This document shows positions 28,043-37,107 of a stretch of 64,000 nt of DNA, one piece after another. The position numbers were made by a program, and so were the translations under genes. The stretch comes from Accumulibacter sp. (GTDB lineage Bacteria > Pseudomonadota > Gammaproteobacteria > Burkholderiales > Rhodocyclaceae). A model generated the notes under the pieces. It was given only the letters and a program-made list of their open reading frames with translations, did not search any database and was not told the DNA's origin. Position 1 is the first letter of the stretch. The number at the start of each line of letters is the position of its first letter. Location: positions 2,418,001 to 2,482,000 of the forward strand of contig NZ_JAZKUG010000001.1 of assembly GCF_036625195.1 (NCBI RefSeq), given 5' to 3'.

Positions 28043-29554
28043 TCAGGAAGCTGCGGGGGCGTCGTGCCGCTTGCTCAGGGCGTTCAGGTCGTCTGCCACG
28101 AGCAGCGGATCAGTCAGCCGTTCGGGTGTTTCGAGCAATGCCAGCCAGAGCAGCTTATCGAATTCGCGACCGAACTGGTCGGCAATCCATTGTGGATCGT
28201 CGACCATGTTCCGGTCGGTGATGAGGCCGAACTGGACGCGGCCATTGTAGGACAGGATGCTGACGCCGACGCCGATGTCGCCGGCTTGTGGCACCCATGC
28301 CAGTTGCTGCTCGATCTGGCAGCCGGCGAGGAAGCGCGCTTCGGCTGACCCCGGGACGTTGGTCATCACCGCCGTCGCCTTGCTGGTCAGCAGTCTGAGG
28401 ATCTGTTCCTCGATGAACCGCGGTGCCATGCCGGCCGCGCCGAGCAGGGCGAAGGTCAGCATCGCCTGATACGACGCCTTCAAGGCAGCCATTCTGGCGC
28501 GCGTTGCGTAGAGGCGGACGAGCGGGTTGTCGCTGCCGAGTGGCAACTCGAGCGCAACCAGGCCGAAGTGGTTGCCGAGTTCCTCGCCATCACCTGTTCG
28601 GCGCAGGTTGACCGGGACCATGGCGCGAATCTCCGCCCCTTCCACGGCATCGCCCTTGTGTACCAGATAGCTGCGCAAGGCGCCGGCGGCCGCGGCGAGC
28701 AGCAGGTCGTTGACCGAGCACGAGAGCACTTGGCCGACGGCCTTGATCTCGGCCAGCGGTAGCGGCTCCGACCAGGCGACACGCTTGATGGTGCACGCCG
28801 TTCCCTTGAGACGGGTCGGTGTGTCGCTGGGCATCAGCGCGAGCCTGCCGATTTCCTCGGCGACGGCCCGGGCTACGCTGGTGTAATCCCGCAGGCCTGC
28901 GGGATCGCGCCGTAGGCCCTGGTACTGCCCCCAGAGGTTGCCGCCCAGACTCAGCGACGCCTGTGCCAGATCGACGAGCGGCTCGAACACCGTGCGCCAG
29001 ATACCGGAGCGCGTGTCGTCGATCGCGTTGCCCCGATTGGGCGTCGGCGGCGCGCCTGCCTCTGCCGCCGGTTGCCCCGTCTGCAGTGGCGCATCGGCCC
29101 GCCCATCTGTGAGTGAGTGGATGACGCCAATGAGGGCGATTCCGTCGGCGATCACGTGGTGGATGCGGATGACGATCGCAGAGTTGCCGTCGGCCGTTTC
29201 CACGACGTTGAATTCCCAGCGTGGCCTTGCCGGATTGAGCGGCGCGCTGGCCAACTCGGCGACGAACTCCTGCAGTTCTGTCTTGCCACTCGGTGGTGGC
29301 AGAAGCGAACGGCGGACATGCGTTGCAATGGCAAAGTCGGTATCGTCGATCCACCAAAGCCCGTCGGGGTCTTCCTGGATGACCTGGCGAAAGCGGCGGT
29401 AGCGCAGCAGACGATCCGTAACCGTTCGCCTCAGTCGCTCGTCATCGATGCGGCCCTTGCACACCATCACGCCCACGATCTGCATCAGGTTCTCCGGCCG
29501 ATCCATGCGCAGCCAAGCGGTGTCGACGCTGGAGACTCGTTCGCGCGCGCTCAT
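28043..29554 (-). CDS. Wax ester synthase/diacylglycerol acyltransferase (WS/DGAT)
   Basis: This 503-aa enzyme joins an acyl-CoA to a fatty alcohol (wax ester) or to diacylglycerol (triacylglycerol). The catalytic HHxxxDG motif is present as HHVIADG (132-138). Other family marks are SSVDTAWLRMDRPENLMQI near the N terminus, the substrate-entry motif around PRWEFNVVE, SVNDLLLAAAAGALRSYL, and the C-terminal TNVPGS segment. A GGGGG-type ribosome-binding site precedes the ATG at 29554. It diverges from an acyl-CoA-binding protein gene, and a candidate fatty-alcohol-forming reductase is encoded nearby. Confidence 0.92.
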   Translation of the reverse strand: MSARERVSSVDTAWLRMDRPENLMQIVGVMVCKGRIDDERLRRTVTDRLLRYRRFRQVIQEDPDGLWWIDDTDFAIATHVRRSLLPPPSGKTELQEFVAELASAPLNPARPRWEFNVVETADGNSAIVIRIHHVIADGIALIGVIHSLTDGRADAPLQTGQPAAEAGAPPTPNRGNAIDDTRSGIWRTVFEPLVDLAQASLSLGGNLWGQYQGLRRDPAGLRDYTSVARAVAEEIGRLALMPSDTPTRLKGTACTIKRVAWSEPLPLAEIKAVGQVLSCSVNDLLLAAAAGALRSYLVHKGDAVEGAEIRAMVPVNLRRTGDGEELGNHFGLVALELPLGSDNPLVRLYATRARMAALKASYQAMLTFALLGAAGMAPRFIEEQILRLLTSKATAVMTNVPGSAEARFLAGCQIEQQLAWVPQAGDIGVGVSILSYNGRVQFGLITDRNMVDDPQWIADQFGREFDKLLWLALLETPERLTDPLLVADDLNALSKRHDAPAAS

Positions 29555-29584
29555 CGCAGCGACCCCCGGGAATATTCAAGACCA

Positions 29585-29590
29585 TATAAT
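29585..29590 (+). promoter_or_regulatory. Candidate -10 element before acyl-CoA-binding protein
   Basis: A perfect TATAAT lies 40 nt upstream of the acyl-CoA-binding protein start, in the 76-nt divergent gap with the WS/DGAT gene. No good -35 is seen 16-18 nt upstream. Confidence 0.35.
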
Positions 29591-29630
29591 AGCAAGCCGT
29601 CGCAACCGATCATCAACCGGAGAAACCAGC

Positions 29631-29891
29631 GTGAGTGACCTGAAAGCCCAGTTCGAGGCCGCCGTGGCACAGTCCAGGACCTTGCCCGAGCGCCCCGACA
29701 ACGCCACCTTGTTGAAGCTGTACGCGCTCTACAAGCAGGCTACCGATGGCGACGTCGCCGGCAGGCGTCCGGGCTTCACCGACATGGTCGGCCGTGCCAA
29801 GTTCGATGCCTGGGCAACGCTGCGGGGCACTGTCGGCGAAGACGCGATGCAGCAATACGTCGCGCTCGTGGAGCAGTTGCGGGCAGGCTGA
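29631..29891 (+). CDS. Acyl-CoA-binding protein
   Basis: This 86-aa four-helix protein matches the ACBP family, which carries long-chain acyl-CoA in the cytoplasm. Conserved segments are LKAQFEAAVAQ, LLKLYALYKQATDGDV with the Tyr/Lys ligand residues, RPGFTDMVGRAKFDAW, and a C-terminal helix. The GTG at 29631 gives the usual family length and is preceded by GGAG. It diverges from the WS/DGAT gene, whose substrate is acyl-CoA, so a supply role is likely. Confidence 0.92.
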   Translation: MSDLKAQFEAAVAQSRTLPERPDNATLLKLYALYKQATDGDVAGRRPGFTDMVGRAKFDAWATLRGTVGEDAMQQYVALVEQLRAG

Positions 29892-29929
29892 GACAGGACA
29901 ATCCTGCTGCGGGCAGCGCCGAGCGTGCT

Positions 29930-30208
29930 TCAGACGGGGAAGTTCTCGTCGAAGAAGCGGTGGATCTCTCGTTCGATCGTGGGCTTCAGGGTGAAGAGCA
30001 GGAGTCCGAGGCGGATGTTGAGAGCGACGTCTCGTTCGTCGACCGCCAAGTCGCCCGAGACACCGGGACGCTTGAAGCGCATGACATTCCCGCTCCAGGA
30101 ATAGCTCAGGTCGAATTCCTCGTTCAATTCGCTCGCCATGTGTTCGGCCGAGGCGCGTGCCTCGGCGAGGCTTTTGCCGTGACGGCGGCGGATGCGGATG
30201 TCGCTCAT
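29930..30208 (-). CDS. Polyhydroxyalkanoic acid system family protein
   Basis: This 92-aa protein resembles the small PHA-system family (PHA_gran_rgn type) seen near PHA genes in proteobacteria. It begins SDIRIRRRHGKSLAEAR and contains YSWSGNVMRFKRPGVSGDLAVDERDVALNIRLG. The molecular role of the family is not established. It lies upstream-to-downstream after rsgA in the same direction (21 nt gap) and next to the acyl-CoA-binding protein gene, at the edge of the storage-lipid neighbourhood. Confidence 0.82.
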   Translation of the reverse strand: MSDIRIRRRHGKSLAEARASAEHMASELNEEFDLSYSWSGNVMRFKRPGVSGDLAVDERDVALNIRLGLLLFTLKPTIEREIHRFFDENFPV

Positions 30209-30229
30209 GCGAGGGCTCCTCGTGGAAGG

Positions 30230-31096
30230 TCAGTTGATCTCGGCGCAGAGTGCGCGAAAGGCAGCGAAGCGGCGTGGATCGATTTCCCCGCGTGACAGCG
30301 CAGCCTGGACGCCGCAATCCGGTTCCCGGTCGTGGCGGCAGTTGCGGAAGCGGCAACTGCCGAGCAGCGGGCGCAACTCGACGAAGGATTCCGCAATCTC
30401 TGCGGACGACAGGTGGTGCAGCCCGAAGGCGGTCAGCCCGGGCGAGTCGATGATTGCCGCATGCCGGTTCGGGCGATAGAGGCGGGCGTGTGTCGTCGTG
30501 TGCTTTCCGGTGTGCAGCGAGTGGGATAGCTCGCGCGTCGGGGCGCGCGCGCCCGGGATCAGGGCATTGATCAGCGTGGACTTCCCCATGCCGGATTGCC
30601 CGATCAGCAGGCTCAGGTGATGCGACAGGTGCTTCGTGAGCGGGCCGGCGTCGCGCCGCGCAGTCAGTCGGAGGACGCGGTAGCCGAGCCTCTCGTACGG
30701 CGCGAGCATGGTGGCCGCTGCGGCCAGCCGGTCTTCGAGATCGCACTTGTTGAGGACGATCAGGACGGCGATGCCCTGGCTTTCCGCGGCGACGATGCAA
30801 CGGGTGATCAGCTCGTCCGAAAACGGCGGTTCGGTGGCGACGACGATGACGATCTGCGTCACGTTGGCTGCAATGAGTTTCTCGCGGCCTGGGTCGGAGC
30901 GATAGAGCAGGCTTTGCCGCGGTGCGAGTGCCTGGATCACTCCTTGTTGCGAGTCGAGCCTGTCGATCGTGACGCCGTCGCCGCAGACGAACTCGCTCTT
31001 CTTGCCGCGAGGCACACAGAGCACGGTCGCGCCGTCGGTGAGCTCGACACGATACTGTCGCCCGTAGGCGGCGACGACCGTTCCGCTTACGGTCAA
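30230..31096 (-). CDS. rsgA: Ribosome small-subunit-dependent GTPase A
   Basis: RsgA (288 aa) is a circularly permuted GTPase that helps mature the 30S subunit. It has an N-terminal OB fold, G4 as NKCD (116-119), G1 as GQSGMGKS (166-173), G3 as DSPG, and a C-terminal zinc region with C-x5-C-x-H ending in DCGV. The order G4-G1-G3 confirms the permutation. Translation starts at a TTG at 31096 that overlaps the stop of the upstream dehydratase gene (TTGA), so expression is probably coupled. Confidence 0.95.
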   Translation of the reverse strand: MTVSGTVVAAYGRQYRVELTDGATVLCVPRGKKSEFVCGDGVTIDRLDSQQGVIQALAPRQSLLYRSDPGREKLIAANVTQIVIVVATEPPFSDELITRCIVAAESQGIAVLIVLNKCDLEDRLAAAATMLAPYERLGYRVLRLTARRDAGPLTKHLSHHLSLLIGQSGMGKSTLINALIPGARAPTRELSHSLHTGKHTTTHARLYRPNRHAAIIDSPGLTAFGLHHLSSAEIAESFVELRPLLGSCRFRNCRHDREPDCGVQAALSRGEIDPRRFAAFRALCAEIN

Positions 31097-31434
31097 ATTC
31101 TCGCCAGTGCCTCGATCTTGGCCGCACAGACGAAATCATTGCGCGACAGCCCGCCGACGTCGTGGGTGCTGTAGCGGACAATCACGCGGCCATAGCCAAC
31201 CTTGAGATCGGGGTGGTGATTCTCGCGTTCAGCCAAGCCGGCGACGATGTTCACGAAAAGGATGGCGCCGGTGTATGTGTCGAAGCTGAACTCCTTCCAG
31301 AGAACGCCGGTGGCGTCGATCTGCCAGCCCGGCAGGTCGATGAGCAGTTGGGTTGCCTGCGTCCGGTCGATGGCGTGCTCATTACCGCGCAACGGACGGC
31401 AGCGATCAGCGGCCAGATCCTGTTGTCCTGACAT
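31093..31434 (-). CDS. phhB: Pterin-4a-carbinolamine dehydratase
   Basis: This 113-aa protein belongs to the PCD/DCoH family that recycles 4a-hydroxytetrahydropterin. The active-site motif ENHHPDLKVGYG and the closing HDVGGLSRNDF segment are both present. No phenylalanine hydroxylase gene is in the window; many bacteria keep this enzyme with other pterin uses. It precedes rsgA with a 4-nt overlap and follows an M48 protease gene by 28 nt. Confidence 0.93.
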   Translation of the reverse strand: MSGQQDLAADRCRPLRGNEHAIDRTQATQLLIDLPGWQIDATGVLWKEFSFDTYTGAILFVNIVAGLAERENHHPDLKVGYGRVIVRYSTHDVGGLSRNDFVCAAKIEALARI

Positions 31435-31462
31435 CGTGTGGCCTCCTCCTCGTCACTGTTTC

Positions 31463-32701
31463 TCAGGTTGTCTGCAGGCGCGCGATGCGCAGTGCAGCGG
31501 GTGGATGGGAGTCATAAAAGAGCGAGTGTAACGGGTCTGGCGTCAGGGTGGCTGCATTGTCCTCATAGAGCTTCACCAGCGCCGCGACGAGGCCGTCTGC
31601 CGAGGCGTTCGTCGCGGCGTAACGATCGGCTTCGTATTCGTCGCGGCGTGACAGCAGACTGAGCAACGGAGTCAGCAGGAAGGTGAAAACCGGGCCGACG
31701 AGGAAGAAGAGCAGCAGTCCGAGAGCCGTGTTCTCGTCGAGCAGACCAAGACCACGGAAGAACCACTCGGCATTGATCAGCTGACCCAGCAGGGCGAGGA
31801 GTGCGAGCGAGATGGCGAAGAGCAAGATCATTCGCTTGACGACGTGACGATGCTGGAAGTGTCCGAGTTCGTGTGCCAGTACGGCTTCGATCTCACGGGG
31901 CTGCAGGCGGGCGAGCAGGGTGTCGAAAAAGACGATCCGCTTGCTTCGGCCAAAGCCCGTGAAGTAGGCGTTGCCGTGGCTGGACCGCTTCGAGCCATCC
32001 ATGACGAAGAGCCCGGAACTGGCAAAGCCGCAGCGTGCGAGGAGTGCTTCGATGCGCGCCCTGAGGGTGTCGTCGTCGAGTGCCGAGAACTTGTTGAACA
32101 GTGGGGCAATCCAGGTCGGGTAGACCTGCAGCAAGACGAGATTGAACGCGCACCAGAATAGCCAGACGTAGAACCACCACCACGGTCCCATACGTTCCAT
32201 CAGCCAGAGCACCGCGAGCAGTGCGGGGGTACCGATGACCAGTCCGAGCACCGCCTGTTTCGCCAGGTCGGCGAGAAACAGGGCTGGCGTCATGCGGTTG
32301 AAGCCAAAGCGCTCTTCGATGACGAACTGCCTGTGGATCGTCAGCGGCAGGTCGACCACGGCCGAGATCAGCACGACGCTGAGGATCACGGCGACGCCGT
32401 AAGCCAAGTCGTCAAGACGTGGCGACCAGAAGTCGTGGATTGCCTGCAGACCGCCGCCGAAGGTGAGCAGGAGCAGCAGGCATACTTCGACGACGAGGCA
32501 GAGCCGGCCGAAGCGGCTGCGCGCCAGCGTGTAGTCAGCCGCTCTCTGATGCGCCCCGAGATCGATCCGATCGGCAAAGTCGGCGGGGACCGCTGCCCGG
32601 TGCGCCATGACGCAGTTCATCTGGCGCTGCGTCAGCCACAGTCGGCAACCGCACATCAGCAGCAGGGCGACGATGAACGAAAGAGAGAAGGTGTTGGGCA
32701 T
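31463..32701 (-). CDS. M48 family (Ste24-like) membrane metalloprotease
   Basis: This 412-aa integral membrane protease resembles CAAX prenyl protease 1 (Ste24). It has several membrane segments, the zinc motif HELGH within LAHELGHFQHRHV (about residue 275), a downstream glutamate in EYEADRYAA as third ligand, and NAYFTGFGRSKRIVFFDTLL just before the zinc site. Prokaryotic homologues act in protein quality control. The ATG at 32701 is preferred over an upstream TTG. It diverges from orn. Confidence 0.9.
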   Translation of the reverse strand: MPNTFSLSFIVALLLMCGCRLWLTQRQMNCVMAHRAAVPADFADRIDLGAHQRAADYTLARSRFGRLCLVVEVCLLLLLTFGGGLQAIHDFWSPRLDDLAYGVAVILSVVLISAVVDLPLTIHRQFVIEERFGFNRMTPALFLADLAKQAVLGLVIGTPALLAVLWLMERMGPWWWFYVWLFWCAFNLVLLQVYPTWIAPLFNKFSALDDDTLRARIEALLARCGFASSGLFVMDGSKRSSHGNAYFTGFGRSKRIVFFDTLLARLQPREIEAVLAHELGHFQHRHVVKRMILLFAISLALLALLGQLINAEWFFRGLGLLDENTALGLLLFFLVGPVFTFLLTPLLSLLSRRDEYEADRYAATNASADGLVAALVKLYEDNAATLTPDPLHSLFYDSHPPAALRIARLQTT

Positions 32702-32745
32702 GGGGCTGTGACACAATGGCGCTTTCCAAGATCAGATCGGATTAT

Positions 32746-33291
32746 ATGGCACAGGCCGACAATCGCCTCGTTTGGCTGGATATGGAAATGACCGGGCTCG
32801 ACCCCGAGCGGGATCGCATCATTGAATTGGCGATGGTGCTTACCGATGACCAGTTGGTGACCATCGCCGAGTCACCAGTTTGGGTGGTGCACCAGATGGA
32901 CTCTTGTCTCGCGGCGATGGACGAGTGGAACCGCAAGACGCACGGTCGTTCGGGGTTGATCGAGCGGGTCAGGGCATCGCTGCTCGACGAGGCTGCAGTC
33001 GAAGCGGCAGCGCTGGATTTTCTGCGCGCGCACGTGGCGCAGGGGGCGAGTCCGATGTGCGGCAATTCGGTTGGCCAGGATCGTCGATTCATGCTGCGCT
33101 ACATGCCACAGTTGGAGGCATGGTTCCACTATCGCAATCTTGACGTCAGTACGCTCAAGGAGCTCTGCCGGCGCTGGCAACCCGAGGTCGCCAGAGCGTT
33201 CGTAAAGAAGGCCGATCATACGGCGCTGGCAGACGTCCGTGAGTCAATCAGCGAACTGCAGTACTACCGCGCGAACTTCATCCGGGCCTAA
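32746..33291 (+). CDS. orn: Oligoribonuclease
   Basis: Orn (181 aa) is a DEDDh 3'-5' exoribonuclease that degrades 2-5 nt RNAs and pGpG. Exo I is seen as WLDMEMTGLDP, Exo II as GNSVGQDRRF and Exo III in KADHTALADV with the catalytic His and Asp. The ATG at 32746 gives the standard N terminus; an ATG at 32716 would add ten residues. pGpG removal links it to cyclic-di-GMP signalling such as the diguanylate cyclase at 53.4 kb, though only generally. Confidence 0.96.
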   Translation: MAQADNRLVWLDMEMTGLDPERDRIIELAMVLTDDQLVTIAESPVWVVHQMDSCLAAMDEWNRKTHGRSGLIERVRASLLDEAAVEAAALDFLRAHVAQGASPMCGNSVGQDRRFMLRYMPQLEAWFHYRNLDVSTLKELCRRWQPEVARAFVKKADHTALADVRESISELQYYRANFIRA

Positions 33292-33465
33292 GCGGAGGAG
33301 GCTGCGGCTTCGTTCCGACTGCTCAGATGTTGTGAACAGGTCTCTTGCGCGATCGACCTGCGGCGTCGCTCACACGCTCACTCCTTGCCTATCCATCGGA
33401 GATGTGTCGTCGCCTGCTCGCGCCTCGCAGCTCGGGCCTGCTCGCGACGATTTCTGCACTACTTC

Positions 33466-35130
33466 TCAGGTGTCGGCTGTGGTGCTCCGCTTGCCACCCC
33501 GCAGGTAGAGTTGCAGCTTTTCGCTGTCACGGCGATCAGATGGACGGCCCCCTTGCCATATCTTTCGCCAGTCGCGCCCTGCCGTCAGACCGCCGTCCTT
33601 GGGTGAGCCATGGAACAGGAACAACTGGCAGTGCGTGGCGCCAGGCGATGCCGCTGACACCGTGCGAATACCCTCGAAGTAGTCAAGCGAGGCCAGTACG
33701 GGATCCGAGACGTTGACGCTGACGATGCACCCGTAGCTTGCCGGCAGGTTTCTGGCAAGCGACGCCGCGGCCTGACGATAGGTCTTGATGTGGTCGATCC
33801 AGGGCATCCAGAGCGTCGCGATCAGCAGCCAGAAGAGCGTCAGTCCCGCCATCCAGTGCATGATGCCGCGCATCGGTGAGCGCGCCGTGGTGCCGATCAG
33901 CCAGCACCACGCGGTGGTCGCCCACAGCGCGAAGCCGGCGGCGATGACGCTGAAGTGGGCGATGAAACCGGGTGCCAGGCGCAGGGACTGCCGGCCCAGA
34001 CTCGCCGGCCAGCCGAAAACCATGGCGCACCAGCCAATCCAGGCAAGCAGCGCCAGAATACTGAAGGTGATCATGCCGAACCAGTCGAATGCGTTGGCAG
34101 CGCCCCGCCGCAGCGCGCTGACCCCCGGCACTGCGAGCAGTACCAGTGGTGGCAGCAGCAGCAGCGCCGATGCGCTGCGCGCATCCAACCAGAAGCTGAT
34201 CATGGGTAGCGCGGACAGCAGTGCGAAGAGGGGCAGGGCAAGCGGCGTGCTCAGTAGATGCCTTCGCTTTGCCCACAGAGCCCAAGCGGCGAGTGGGAAA
34301 GCCGGCCAGGCATACCAGGGCAGCATGAGCAGGAGGCGCAGCAGTCGTGGCCACGGCGGCGCCGTGCTGGCGAGCTGGCTCAGCTCCGCGAGACTGAAGG
34401 CGGTCAGATAGGACGGGTCGCGCAACGCCAGAGCCGCGAGCCATGTGGCCGCAGGAAGGGTGGCCAGCAGGACGGAGGCCGCCAGCAGGCGGGCCACACG
34501 TTGCCGGTTGTCGGCGCGCCAGGCGACGAGGGCGGCGACTGGCAGCAGGGGCAGCATCGCTGCCAGGCCGTTGGTCAGGAGACCGAGCCCAAGCGCGGTG
34601 GCGTAAACGATGGCGCCGCGGCGCGGTCGCCGCGCCATTTGCGTCAGGCCCCAGTAGGCGGCTGCATGAGCGGCCAGCGTCGCCAGCATCGGTTGCGCCT
34701 CATGCGCGTGGAACAGGAACCCGATGCTGCCGGCCAGCAGCAGAGGCGCTGCTGGCGCCTCGGTGCGGCCATGCAGTTCGCGCGCCGCGAGCAGAATGAA
34801 CGCCAGCGCCAGCAATGTGCATGCTCCGCTGGCCAGGCGGGCGCCGTCATGCAGCGGCAGTAGCCAGGATGACAGGTAGGCGCTGCTGGCCGCCAGCCAG
34901 TAGTACAGGGGGGCGTCAGGATAAGGACGGCCGGCGAGTCCGGGTGTCAGCCAGTTGCCACTCGACAGCATCTGGTGCACGACGCCGATGGTCACCGCAT
35001 CGTCGTTCTTCCAAGGGTCGTGGCCGATCAGGCCCGGCAGGACGTAAAGGGCGAGCAGGACGGCCAGGCTCCAGCCGCTTGGCGGCAGCGTGAGGCCCGG
35101 TAGGCGAGCCGGCTGCGCGGGTGCCAGCAT
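33466..35130 (-). CDS. GT39/ArnT-like membrane glycosyltransferase
   Basis: This 554-aa protein has about twelve hydrophobic segments and a soluble C-terminal tail. The first loop carries LIGHDPWKNDDAVTIG with the acidic pair expected for GT-C enzymes, followed by GRPYPDAPLYYWLAA. It is of the ArnT/PMT type that uses a polyprenyl-phosphate sugar donor. It stands apart from the glycan region at 9-22 kb, and its neighbours orn and rpmE give no clue to substrate. Its stop is followed by a 174-nt gap before orn's end on the other strand. Confidence 0.8.
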   Translation of the reverse strand: MLAPAQPARLPGLTLPPSGWSLAVLLALYVLPGLIGHDPWKNDDAVTIGVVHQMLSSGNWLTPGLAGRPYPDAPLYYWLAASSAYLSSWLLPLHDGARLASGACTLLALAFILLAARELHGRTEAPAAPLLLAGSIGFLFHAHEAQPMLATLAAHAAAYWGLTQMARRPRRGAIVYATALGLGLLTNGLAAMLPLLPVAALVAWRADNRQRVARLLAASVLLATLPAATWLAALALRDPSYLTAFSLAELSQLASTAPPWPRLLRLLLMLPWYAWPAFPLAAWALWAKRRHLLSTPLALPLFALLSALPMISFWLDARSASALLLLPPLVLLAVPGVSALRRGAANAFDWFGMITFSILALLAWIGWCAMVFGWPASLGRQSLRLAPGFIAHFSVIAAGFALWATTAWCWLIGTTARSPMRGIMHWMAGLTLFWLLIATLWMPWIDHIKTYRQAAASLARNLPASYGCIVSVNVSDPVLASLDYFEGIRTVSAASPGATHCQLFLFHGSPKDGGLTAGRDWRKIWQGGRPSDRRDSEKLQLYLRGGKRSTTADT

Positions 35131-35169
35131 CTGGGTGCTAGTGCCGGAGGCGCATGTCTGGCGGAAACG

Positions 35170-35194
35170 AAAAAGGCAGCCGGGGGGCTGCCTT
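35170..35194 (-). terminator. Rho-independent terminator after rpmE
   Basis: On the minus strand a stem of at least seven base pairs (GGCAGCC/GGCTGCC) with a four-C loop is followed by five T. It starts 23 nt past the rpmE stop. Confidence 0.88.
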
Positions 35195-35217
35195 CCTGGT
35201 CGAACCCGCCGTCCGAC

Positions 35218-35433
35218 CTAGGCCGTCTTGCGCATGGCGCCGTACTTCTGATTGAACTTCTCGACGCGACCGGCAGTGTCGATGATCTTCTGCTTGCCGG
35301 TGTAGAACGGATGGCAGGCTGAACAGACCTCGACGTGGAGCGCCTTCTTCATCGTCGATCGCGTGGTGAAGACGTTGCCGCAGGAGCAGGTCACCGTGAT
35401 CTCGTTGTATGCTGGGTGAATCTTCTCTTTCAT
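35218..35433 (-). CDS. rpmE: 50S ribosomal protein L31
   Basis: L31 (71 aa) is a small protein of the large ribosomal subunit. All four zinc-binding cysteines of the C+ type are present: C16, C18, C37 and C40 (CSCG and CSAC). It lies downstream of rho in the same direction, a common order in betaproteobacteria, and is followed by a strong terminator. Confidence 0.97.
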   Translation of the reverse strand: MKEKIHPAYNEITVTCSCGNVFTTRSTMKKALHVEVCSACHPFYTGKQKIIDTAGRVEKFNQKYGAMRKTA

Positions 35434-35651
35434 CTGTTCATCTTCCGGTACGTTGGAAATGGCGGGTGATCAGGCGGGCCATCGGCAATGAGCCTTGCGC
35501 GGGTGGTCAGTGTCACCGAAGGGTCGGATTATCCGCGATTTCTCTCCCGGCTGCAATCTGCCGTTGCCCCAATGCCCCAACTGGCTGCGGCAGGCACACC
35601 GTTGGTCCGGGGCAGTGCGGAACGGCACCGACGGTCGATTTTCGCGGCTGG

Positions 35652-36908
35652 TCAGCGGCGCATCGAGTCGAAGAACTCGCCGTTGTTGCGGGTTGCCTTG
35701 ATCTTGTCGAGCAGGAACTCAATCGCTTCGAGATCGTCCATGTTGTAGAGCAGCTTGCGCAGGATCCACATCTTCTGCAGGACGTCCGGTTTCAGCAGCA
35801 GTTCTTCCCGGCGCGTGCCCGATCGATTGACGTTGATCGCTGGATAGACGCGTTTTTCCGCCATCCGGCGATCAAGGTGGATTTCCATGTTGCCCGTGCC
35901 CTTGAACTCCTCGTAGATGACGTCATCCATGCGACTGCCGGTATCGATCAGGGCGGTGGCGATGATGGTCAGCGAGCCGCCTTCTTCGATGTTGCGCGCG
36001 GCACCGAAGAAACGCTTCGGTTTCTGTAGTGCATTGGCATCGACACCGCCGGTGAGGACTTTGCCGGAGGCGGGTTGCACCGTGTTGTAGGCGCGCGCCA
36101 AGCGGGTGATCGAGTCCAGCAGGATGACGACGTCGCGCTTGTGTTCAACCAGGCGCTTGGCTTTCTCGATGACCATCTCGGCGACCTGTACATGGCGAGT
36201 CGCCGGCTCGTCGAAGGTCGATGCCACGACTTCTCCACGCACGGACCGGGTCATCTCGGTCACCTCTTCGGGACGTTCGTCGATGAGCAGCACGATGAGC
36301 GAGACGTCCGGATGGTTGCTGGTGATGGCGTGCGCAATGTGCTGCATCATCACGGTCTTGCCGCTCTTCGGGCTGGCTACCAACAGCCCCCGTTGTCCCT
36401 TGCCGATCGGCGCGATGATATCGATGATGCGGCTGGTGATGTTCTCCTCGCCGCGGATGTCCCGTTCGAGTGCCAGATGCTCGGCCGGATGCAGTGGAGT
36501 CAGGTTTTCGAAGAGGATCTTGTTCTTTGATGCCTCTGGCGTCTCGCCGTTGATCCGGTCGACCTTGACCAGGGCGAAATAGCGCTCTCCTTCCTTGGGC
36601 GTCCGAATCTCCCCTTCGATGGTGTCCCCTGTGTGCAGGTTGAAGCGCCTGATCTGGCTCGGGCTGACGTAGATGTCGTCGGTGCTTGCTAGGTACGAGG
36701 TGTCCGGCGAGCGGAGGAAGCCGAAACCGTCAGAAAGGGTTTCGAGCGTGCCGTCGCCAAAGATGCTTTCCCCCTTGCGGGCCTGGTTCTTCAACAGGGC
36801 AAAGATCAGCTCATGCTTGCGCAAGCGATTGGCGCCCTCGATGTTGTTGTTGACCGCCATGTCGAGCAACTGGCTGACATGTAATGCTTTGAGTTCGGAT
36901 AGTTGCAT
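35652..36908 (-). CDS. rho: Transcription termination factor Rho
   Basis: Rho (418 aa) is the hexameric RNA helicase that ends untranslated transcripts. It has the N-terminal helical and cold-shock-like RNA-binding region (MQLSELKALHVSQLL, GFGFLRSPDTSYL), the Walker A ASPKSGKT, the Walker B VVILLDSITRLARAYN and the R-loop GKVLTGGVDANALQKPKRFFGAARN. Length is that of compact proteobacterial Rho without insertion. It lies between trxA and rpmE. Confidence 0.98.
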   Translation of the reverse strand: MQLSELKALHVSQLLDMAVNNNIEGANRLRKHELIFALLKNQARKGESIFGDGTLETLSDGFGFLRSPDTSYLASTDDIYVSPSQIRRFNLHTGDTIEGEIRTPKEGERYFALVKVDRINGETPEASKNKILFENLTPLHPAEHLALERDIRGEENITSRIIDIIAPIGKGQRGLLVASPKSGKTVMMQHIAHAITSNHPDVSLIVLLIDERPEEVTEMTRSVRGEVVASTFDEPATRHVQVAEMVIEKAKRLVEHKRDVVILLDSITRLARAYNTVQPASGKVLTGGVDANALQKPKRFFGAARNIEEGGSLTIIATALIDTGSRMDDVIYEEFKGTGNMEIHLDRRMAEKRVYPAINVNRSGTRREELLLKPDVLQKMWILRKLLYNMDDLEAIEFLLDKIKATRNNGEFFDSMRR

Positions 36909-37107
36909 GTGCTGACGAGAGATGAGGGAATGACGGGGCGACCGTTCGCAGGCAGATCGACCCGGGATGTGCGGCGGCCGCCGGGAGAGGACGGCTAGGG
37001 CTGCTGCAAGAAAGCGAGAGTGCCTGAAGGCTTTGGATCGGGCGGGGGGGTCCGAGTGGGAAACTCGCGTCGGCCCCCGGAACCATCAGGTCGCGAGGGT
37101 AGCGGCT

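Noticed and set aside
33292..33465. Weak similarity between 33.4 kb and 51.97 kb intergenic sequences as a repeat family
   Set aside because: Only short scattered matches such as CCTGCT and GCGACGA; not convincing by eye.
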